DNA from: Rhinopithecus roxellana
Taxonomy: Eukaryota; Chordata; Mammalia; Primates; Cercopithecidae
Length of the DNA: 64,000 nt
Assembly: GCF_007565055.1 (NCBI RefSeq)
Contig: NC_044566.1
Location: 60,619,332 to 60,683,331, forward strand
Direction: 5' to 3'
In this document: positions 57,766-64,000 of the stretch, piece after piece
How positions within the stretch are numbered: the stretch's first letter is position 1
Layout: each line of letters opens with the position of its first letter
The notes under the pieces: model-generated
What the model was told of the DNA's origin: nothing
Databases searched by the model: none
The model's input: the letters and a program-made list of their open reading frames with translations, nothing else
Made by a program: the position numbers and the translations under genes

Positions 57766-57945
57766 ATGTGACACTGTGCCAATCACTTAATCTTTCTGTG
57801 CCTCGGTTTCTTGATCTATGAAAAGATGAAGTTGTTTTACCTCATAAAGTCATTGTGAGGATTAGCTGAGTCAGCATGTGCAAAGCCCTTAGTGCAGAGC
57901 ATGGTGTGGAGTATTAATGATTAATTATTGCTATCCTAGTTGTCA
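57766..57945 (+). mobile_element. MIR SINE
   Basis: 'ttctgtgcctcggtttcttg', 'ttgtgaggattagctgagtc' and 'tggtgtggagtattaatg' follow MIR order. Confidence 0.85.
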
Positions 57946-58064
57946 AGAGGATTCAGTTTTAATACCTCAGCATGCCACACACAACCATTCTGCAGAGTCA
58001 TCTCCTATTGCTCCTCAACAGATACCCAGGGGCCAGGCATATCAGACCAGTGCAGTTGCTTTTC

Positions 58065-58160
58065 TTTCCTTACCTTGAAGCAACATGGTTTTAGAGGCTG
58101 ACAGACTTGGGTTCAAATTACAGTTTCACCAGCGGATAACACATTAATAACATAACTCAC
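58065..58160 (+). mobile_element. MIR SINE 5' fragment
   Basis: 'acatggttttagaggctgac' and 'acttgggttcaaattacagt' are MIR 5' sequence; the remainder is lost. Confidence 0.65.
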
Positions 58161-58164
58161 ACTT

Positions 58165-58294
58165 CTCACACAAAACGTTTATTTGTCTGTCTCCTCAAGC
58201 TGACTTTGAGCCTCTTGGAGGCAGAGGCTTGTGTTTAATTCATCTTTGTGCCCCAGAGTGCCTAGCACACGAAATTTGCTCAGTAAATGTCTGT
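58165..58294 (+). mobile_element. L2 LINE 3' terminus
   Basis: 'gcctcttggaggcagaggct', 'catctttgtgccccagagtg' and 'ctcagtaaatgtctgt' are the canonical L2 3' end. Confidence 0.88.
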
Positions 58295-58338
58295 TGAATG
58301 AATGAATGAATGAATGAATGAATGAATGAATGAATGAA
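58295..58338. repeat. (TGAA)11 microsatellite
   Basis: Eleven perfect TGAA units starting exactly at the L2 3' terminus, whose natural end is TGAATGAA-like. Confidence 0.97.
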
Positions 58339-58344
58339 AAAAGG

Positions 58345-58700
58345 ACATTGCTAGCAGCAGGAATATCACAGGGAAGTGAAAGCACATGGGTGAGAGGGTC
58401 TGGATGATGTGTGTAAGGGAGTCTGAGGACTAATGTGAAAAGTTAGGTGAGAAGCACGTTACTGAGAATAACGCATGCCAGGCCGGGTTCAGGATTCAAA
58501 ACTGAGAGCAATGGAGAGTAAGAGGCTTCCAAACAGGCCAAGAGTAATGAGGAGCTAATCCAAACCACGGGCTGACTGTAGGAGGGGAAAGAAAGGGCCA
58601 GTTCTAGGATACACTGAAGAGACAATAGAAGTTGGTAACTTGATAGATATGGAGGAAAAATGGAGTCATTAACTATGAAGTGAATGACAGTGTCAAGAGA
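58345..58700 (-). mobile_element. Degenerate L2 LINE fragment
   Basis: Antisense L2-like wording ('ggtgagagggtctggatgat', 'ggggaaagaaagggccagtt'), but divergence is high. Confidence 0.4.
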
Positions 58701-59598
58701 AAGTGTATGGAGAAAGTTGAAGAGTGTTCATAATAAATGTTTTGTTAGCAACACAGTTCTTTAAAAACTTTCTTTCCATTTATAAAAATAACATACTTCT
58801 ATTCTGGAAAATTTGGAACAGGCAGAAAAGTATAAAGAAAATTAAAATTACTTGTCATCTGGCCATTCTCTGTTAGAAACAGAGAAAACTGTTTCTAACA
58901 CATTGCTGATTTTCATTTAATCTTTTCTCGGTGCATACACATATATTTAACATTGCTATACCATTGTTACAAATTTATACAATGACACATTATACAAGGT
59001 GCCAAATTTACGTTGAACACATTTTAATAAATATTCCCATTTTAACATTCTTCAAACTCCTAATTTTTAATGTCAGCAATAATGTCAGCATTGATGAACC
59101 ATAATTTATATAAATAACTCCTTACAGTTGTTCATTTGGGTGATCTTCAACTTTTCACTACTACAAATAATTTTGCAGTGAACACTGTGGTATATAAATC
59201 TGTACTGGCATTTCTAATTATTTTCTAAGGACAGGTTCCTATAAATGCAATTACTTATACTTTTACACATTACTTTTACATATTTAAGGTTCTTAGCACC
59301 TGTTACTAAATAACTTTCCAGAAAGGCTGCATCACCTTATACTCCTGTAATTTGGCCAGAATTGAGGGTTACCTCATAAAAAAACCAAAAAAGTTTAATA
59401 GTAGAAACTGTCTTGATCCTATTCATCTTATTTTAGTTTGCATTTCTTTAATTACTAAAAATAATGACTCATTTCACATTTGTCAGCCACTTACATTTCT
59501 TCTTTGTGAAGAAAAATCATACCTCTAATCACGTCTCTTGCCATTATTTAATAAGATAATAAGGTTTTTAAATTGATTTGAAAGATGTATTTATATAT

Positions 59599-60295
59599 TG
59601 TATTAGCATATTCTCACACTACTAATAAAGACATAAAGACATACCAGAGACTAGGTAACTTATACAGGAAAGAGTTTTTTTGTTTGTTTGTTTGTTTGTT
59701 TTGACAGAGTCTTGCCCTGTCGCCCAGGCTGCAGTGCCATGGTGCGATCCTGGCTCACTGCAACCTCAGCCTCCCGCGTTCAAGTGATTCTCCTGCTTCA
59801 GCCTCCCAAGTATCTGAGATTACAGGCACCACCACCATGCCCAGCTAATTTTTTGTATAATTTAGTAGAGATGGTGTTTCACCATGTTGGTCAGGCTGGT
59901 CTCGAACTCCTGACCTCGTGATCCGTCTGCCTTGGCCTCCCAAAGTGTTGGGATTATAGGCACGAGCCACTGTGCCTGGCCAGGAAAGAGGTTTAATTGA
60001 CTCACAGTTCCATGTGGTTGGGGAAGCCTCACAATCATTGTGGAAGGCGAATGAGGAGCAAAGTCTCATCTTACATGGTGGCAGACGAGAGAACGAGAGC
60101 CGAGTGAAGGGGGAAATCCCTTATAAAAACATCAGATCTCACGGGAACTCACTCACTATCATGAGAACACTATGGGGGAAACCACTCCCATGATTCAATC
60201 ATCTCCACTTGGTCCCACCCTTGACATTATATATAATTCAAGATTATTATAATTCAAGATGAGATTTTGGGTGGGGACACAGCCAAGCCATATCA
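59599..60295 (-). mobile_element. Solo MST/THE1-type MaLR LTR, interrupted by Alu
   Basis: Read on the minus strand it begins TGATATGGCTTGGCTGTGTC and ends in '...TATGTCTTTATGTC...AATACA', the MaLR LTR signature. Minus the Alu it is ~380 bp, as expected for MST/THE1. A 5-bp TATAT duplication flanks it (59594-59598, 60296-60300). No internal MaLR sequence, so it is a solo LTR. Confidence 0.93.
59675..59980 (-). mobile_element. AluS-type SINE inside the LTR
   Basis: Antisense Alu with a (GTTT)n-type tail, bounded by a perfect CAGGAAAGAG duplication at 59665-59674 and 59981-59990. Confidence 0.96.
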
Positions 60296-60580
60296 TATAT
60301 TAGCCCTTGTCTATCATATTTGTTGTGAATATTTGACTAATTTGTGTTTACATGTTATATTTTTAACATGTAGAAATTTTGTATACAATTTCATTTATCA
60401 ATAGTTAAATGTATCTATTTTCCTTTTGCAATTTTTTTCATTGCTTTTATGCCTGGACAGCCTTTCCTCAAGCTAACATTTGCTTCTCACCTATATTCTC
60501 TTTTTTATTTTTATGGTTTTCTCTTCTGCATGTAACTCTTTTAATCTATCTTGAATTTATTTTAGTTCATAATGTGACGT

Positions 60581-61377
60581 AAGGCTCTCAAACAATGGGA
60601 AGAAACTATCTGTAAGTAGCAACTTGCAAGCCATTGAGCTGTGTTCATTTTTTAAAACATGAGACTGGATAAACTGGGCCATCTACAATTTAGAGCTAAT
60701 ATAGAATCTTGTTTGCTTTCCTGGTCTCAAGATAATGTCCTCTTCAACAATAAGACTTAATACACCATGTGACAGAAACCGAGAGTCTTGCTTTCCTAAC
60801 AAAGCAAATCTCTAGACAATGGAAATAGGAAATGCTTGTGCCTTTTTCTCTGGTTGTTGAAATCTGGTAACTTTGAATAACATAGTTACTAAGCCAGGAA
60901 AGGTCACTGAAGATGCTGTGCTTCAAGGGGCGGTACTGCCTCTTGAGACTAGATATGCTAAAGTTGCACTTGGGATTCTCTTCCCACCTCACTTTACCCT
61001 GAGAGGAAGACAAAAAGAATTGGACTTCTAGGGCATTTCAGCACACATGGAAGGCGATGAAATAAAATCATCATCATCATATAGATAACAGAAAAGTGAA
61101 ACAAATTTGCTCAGTGGCTGAGGCAAACTTTTATATTCAGTTGATCATTTTAACTGAACTGGGGAATCATATTGCTGGGGCATCAGTTCAACAAGGCTCT
61201 TACACATTTCCTACATTACTGGAAAGTTTTTTTTTTTTTTAATCTTAATAATACATTAATTCCCCGGCATATGATGAGTTTGGCCCAGATTTAATCTAGG
61301 ACATATATTTTTCTCATACATATTTCATTTTATCATGTTAACCTTACTGGTCAGTTGGTTCCAGAAGACAGGACTGA
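60581..61377. other. Unique sequence
   Basis: No gene recognised. An 89-codon minus frame (60744-61013) lacks a recognisable domain. Confidence 0.4.
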
Positions 61378-61575
61378 ATGTGTAGGGGAACTGAGGGACT
61401 AAGATATCACGTGACTTGTCAAGAAGCTATGGGTCTACGGGTTCCGAGCTCTAAGTCCTTCCTTTATTATTGTGCTACCTCAAAACATACTATGAATAGC
61501 CTGGGATAGTTTTAAAAGCTCCAGACTACAATATTGTGACCTTGGATATATCACTTAGCCTTTTGGGTTTTTAAA
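61378..61575. mobile_element. Two MIR fragments in opposite orientation
   Basis: 61378-61480 is antisense MIR-like ('gtgacttgtcaagaagctat'); 61520-61575 is sense MIR-like ('tgaccttggatatatcactt'). Both are short and old. Confidence 0.5.
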
Positions 61576-61928
61576 AAAGCATCATTTATTTTTAATTGTG
61601 GTAAAATATATGTAACATAAAATTACCATTTTAACGACTTTTAAGCATACAAGTCAGTGGCATTAAACACATTCACATTGTTGTGAAACCATCACCACTA
61701 CTCATCCACAGAACTCTCCTCCTCTTGCAAAACTGAAACTCTATACTCACTAAAAAATAATTCCCTATTCCTCCTCCTCCCAGCCCCTGACAACCATCAT
61801 TCTACTTTCTGTCTTTATGCATTTGACTAGTAGAGGCATCTAATAAAAGAAGAATTATATAGCATTTGCCCTTTTGGCATTGGATTTTTTTTTCACTTAG
61901 TATAATGTCTTTAAGATTCATCCACATC

Positions 61929-62223
61929 GGCCGGGCGCGGTGGCTCAAGCCTGTAATCCCAGCACTTTGGGAGGCCGAGACGGGCGGATCACGAGATCAG
62001 GAGATCGAGACCATCCTGAACATGGTGAAACCCCGTCTCTACTAAAAATACAGAAAAAAACTAGCCGGGCGAGGTGGCGGCGCCTGTAGTCCCAGCTACT
62101 CGGGAGGCTGAGGCAGGAGAATGGCGTGAACCCGGGAAGCGGAGCTTGCAGTGAGCTGAGATCTGGCCACTGCACTCCAGCCTGGGTGACAGAGCGAGAC
62201 TCCGTCTCAAAAAAAAAAAAAAA
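61929..62223 (+). mobile_element. Young AluY (cercopithecid YR-type)
   Basis: Sense Alu with 'GGCTCAAGCCTG' and 'GATCTGGCCAC', an A-tail and a perfect 15-bp duplication AAGATTCATCCACAT (61913-61927, 62224-62238). It has a small deletion at 'atcctgaacatggtg'. Confidence 0.96.
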
Positions 62224-62482
62224 AAGATTCATCCACATTGTAGCATACGTCAGAATTTCCTTCCCTTAAGGCTAAATAATATTCCATTTTATGTACAGTC
62301 CACCTTTGTTTATCCATTCATCTGTCAGTGGAGACTTGATTTGCTTCCACCTTTTGGTTACTGTGACTAATGCTATTAACACGGGTGTACAACTATCTCT
62401 TCATGTCCTGGCTTTCACTTCTTTTGGGTACATACCCCGAGGTAGGACTGCTAGATCATATGGCAGTTCTAGCTTTAATTTT

Positions 62483-62772
62483 GTTTGTTTGTTTAAGATG
62501 TAATCTTGCTCTGTCGCCCAGGCTGGAGTACAGTGGCGCGATCTCAGCTCACTGCAAGCTCTGCCACCCGGGTTCATGCCATTCTCCTGCCTCAGCCTCC
62601 CAAGTAGCTGGGACTACAGGCGCCCGCCACCACGTCCAGTTTATTTTTTGTATTTTTTAGTAGAGACGGGGTCACCATGTTAGCCAGGATGGTCTCGATC
62701 TCCTGACCTCATGATCCACCCACCACGGCCTCAAAGTACTGGGATTATAGGCGTCAGCCACTGCGCCCAGCC
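62483..62772 (-). mobile_element. AluY-type SINE
   Basis: Antisense Alu bounded by a perfect 13-bp duplication TAGCTTTAATTTT (62470-62482, 62773-62785). Lacks the YR signature (complement reads GATCGCGCCAC). Confidence 0.95.
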
Positions 62773-62899
62773 TAGCTTTAATTTTTAAGGAACTGCCAAC
62801 TGTATTTCCATAGTAGTAGCTTGTACCATTTTACATTCCCAGCAGCAGTACACAAGGGTTCCAAATTCTCCAAATCTTTGCAAAACTTCTTCTTTGAGT

Positions 62900-63674
62900 T
62901 TTATGTATCACCTACTCATCCATTCAAGTGCTGGAGATACAGTGTAGAATAAGACAGATTCTGCCTGCCTTCAAGAAGATTGCATCAGGGAGTCTCAGCA
63001 ACAGCTTTGGTGGGATGAACGTTAAAAAACGGGGAAGAGGTGAAGTGAGCTACAGCAATGGAGTACTTTATCCCAGAGCTTTCCAGCTCTAGGTTCTATG
63101 GGCACAGGAAAGTGGCAAGGGCAATCACTGAGTTGATTCTAATGTGGAACCCATTCCATAACTTTAAAAATACGTTCAAATACATTGTATTTGTGAAAAA
63201 GGGGATCCTTTATTATCCTTCACCAAACCCAATACAGCTTGTTAGATGAGTCAGAAACCCTTATATGGCTTAAAATTTGCTGGGAACAGAGGCCACAAAC
63301 TGGCCACCCGAAGGCCAGCATGGTATGATGTTTACATTGGTTGCTAACATTTAAATATCAAGAAATTTACTATAGGACTCGGATTTCTGGCTTCAGAAAA
63401 TCTGGCAGCACTAGGGCTAAGGCAGGAGGAACTGGCTGGGCTGAGAGCAGCCCTGTGTACGTAGAAAGTGGCAGTTTGCTACTGGTCCCAGGTGACCTGT
63501 TTCAGCTGTTTTCTTGCCTGCTTGGCCCTGTGTCTTTGCTTCAGAGCTTTGAAGTCCAGCATGGTAATGGCCAGCACATGTGCTACTGAGCATATGAAAC
63601 ATGGCTGAATTGAAAAGTATTGAATTGAAATGTGCTGTACATGTAAAATGCACACTGGATTTCGAATATTTTGA
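62900..63674. other. Mostly unique; faint antisense L2 at left
   Basis: 62920-63000 ('caagtgctggagatacagtg') resembles antisense L2. The rest shows no repeat or gene. Overlapping frames at 63341-63763 have no domain. Confidence 0.4.
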
Positions 63675-63963
63675 ATTTTTTGTTTGTTTGTTTTGTTTTT
63701 GAGACGAGGTATCATTCTGTCACCCAGGCTGGAATGTAGTGGTGGGATTTTGGCTAACTGCAACCTTTGCCTCCTGGGTTCAAGTGATTATCGTGCCTCA
63801 GCCTCCCAAGTAGCTGGGATTACAGGTGTGCACCACCACATCTGGATAATTTTTTTTTTTTTAGCAGAGATAGGGTTTCACCATGTTGGCCAGGCTGCTC
63901 TTGAACTCCTGCCTTGGCCTCTCAAAGTGCTAGGATTACAAGCGTAAGCCACTGTGCCTGGCC
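63675..63963 (-). mobile_element. AluS-type SINE
   Basis: Antisense Alu with a TTTG-type tail and a small deletion in the left arm ('gaactcctgccttggcctc'). No clear duplication. Confidence 0.92.
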
Positions 63964-64000
63964 AAAAAAAAGGTTTTAATTCCATTAATAATTTGTTATA

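Larger units (their letters stand above)
58745..60580 (-). mobile_element. Old L1, antisense, split by MST-type LTR
   Basis: The plus strand is complement of L1: 'aaaatttggaacaggcagaa' (58807), 'gatgaaccataatttatata' (59092), 'gatttgaaagatgtatttat' (59575), then after the LTR 'ttagcccttgtctatcatat' (60300) and 'cttgaatttattttagttca' (60550). The join restores the usual antisense-L1 reading across the LTR. Confidence 0.75.
61590..62890 (-). mobile_element. Old L1, antisense, with two nested Alus
   Basis: Complement of L1 3' UTR and ORF2: 'aaaattaccattttaacgac' (61618), 'gcccctgacaaccatcattc' (61784), 'gctaaataatattccatttt' (62270), 'cttttgggtacataccccga' (62422) and 'ccattttacattcccagcag' (62826). 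Removing the two Alus restores continuity at both junctions. Confidence 0.92.

Overview
The window is non-coding DNA from a primate, most likely an Old World monkey (Cercopithecidae: macaque, baboon, vervet or relative). It holds about 28 Alu or Alu-monomer copies together with L1, L2, MIR, MaLR LTR, MER5, MER2 and MADE1 remnants. At least four young Alus carry the changes I know from the cercopithecid AluY (YR-type) lineages: 'GGCTCAAGCCTG' near the 5' end, and 'GATCCGGCCAC' or its decayed form 'GATCTGGCCAC' in the right arm, where human AluY has GATCGCGCCAC. The exact species cannot be told.

I found no protein-coding gene. Open frames are short and fall mostly inside Alu, L1, L2 or LTR sequence; none shows a recognisable host domain. 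The window therefore looks intergenic or deep-intronic, with possible exons or lncRNA parts that cannot be proved from one sequence.

Layout. 0-6.4 kb: old Alus, an L2 piece and a 3' L1 (3385-6030) holding two Alus. 6.4-16 kb: mostly unique DNA with MIR, L2 (11.8-12.8 kb), two Alus, an hAT fragment and a perfect 51-bp duplication (10659-10767). 16.2-21.7 kb: old L1 3' sequence, L2 pieces and three Alus. 21.7-24.6 kb: mainly unique. 24.66-26.47 kb: an antisense L1 split by a solo LTR. 26.9 kb: a decayed tRNA-Glu pseudogene. 27-28.9 kb: two sense L2 3' ends, one interrupted by L1. 28.9-33.9 kb: repeat-poor, with a good CTCF-type motif at 32110. 33.9-35.6 kb: a long antisense L2 carrying a MADE1 hairpin and a young Alu. 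35.6-47.5 kb: MIR, MLT1, Alus and a CA repeat. 47.5-53.9 kb: dense Alus, an orphan A36 tract, and MER2 holding an Alu with a TA microsatellite. 54-57.6 kb: unclassified single-copy-looking DNA. 57.6-64 kb: L2, MIR and two nested antisense L1s, one a three-level nest L1 > MST-type LTR > Alu.

Nothing resembles a defence system, CRISPR array or operon. The content of interest is insertion history (many intact target-site duplications), a tRNA pseudogene, a miR-548-type hairpin and a few regulatory-motif clusters. Repeat family names come from recall of consensus sequences; strands are firm, subfamilies less so.
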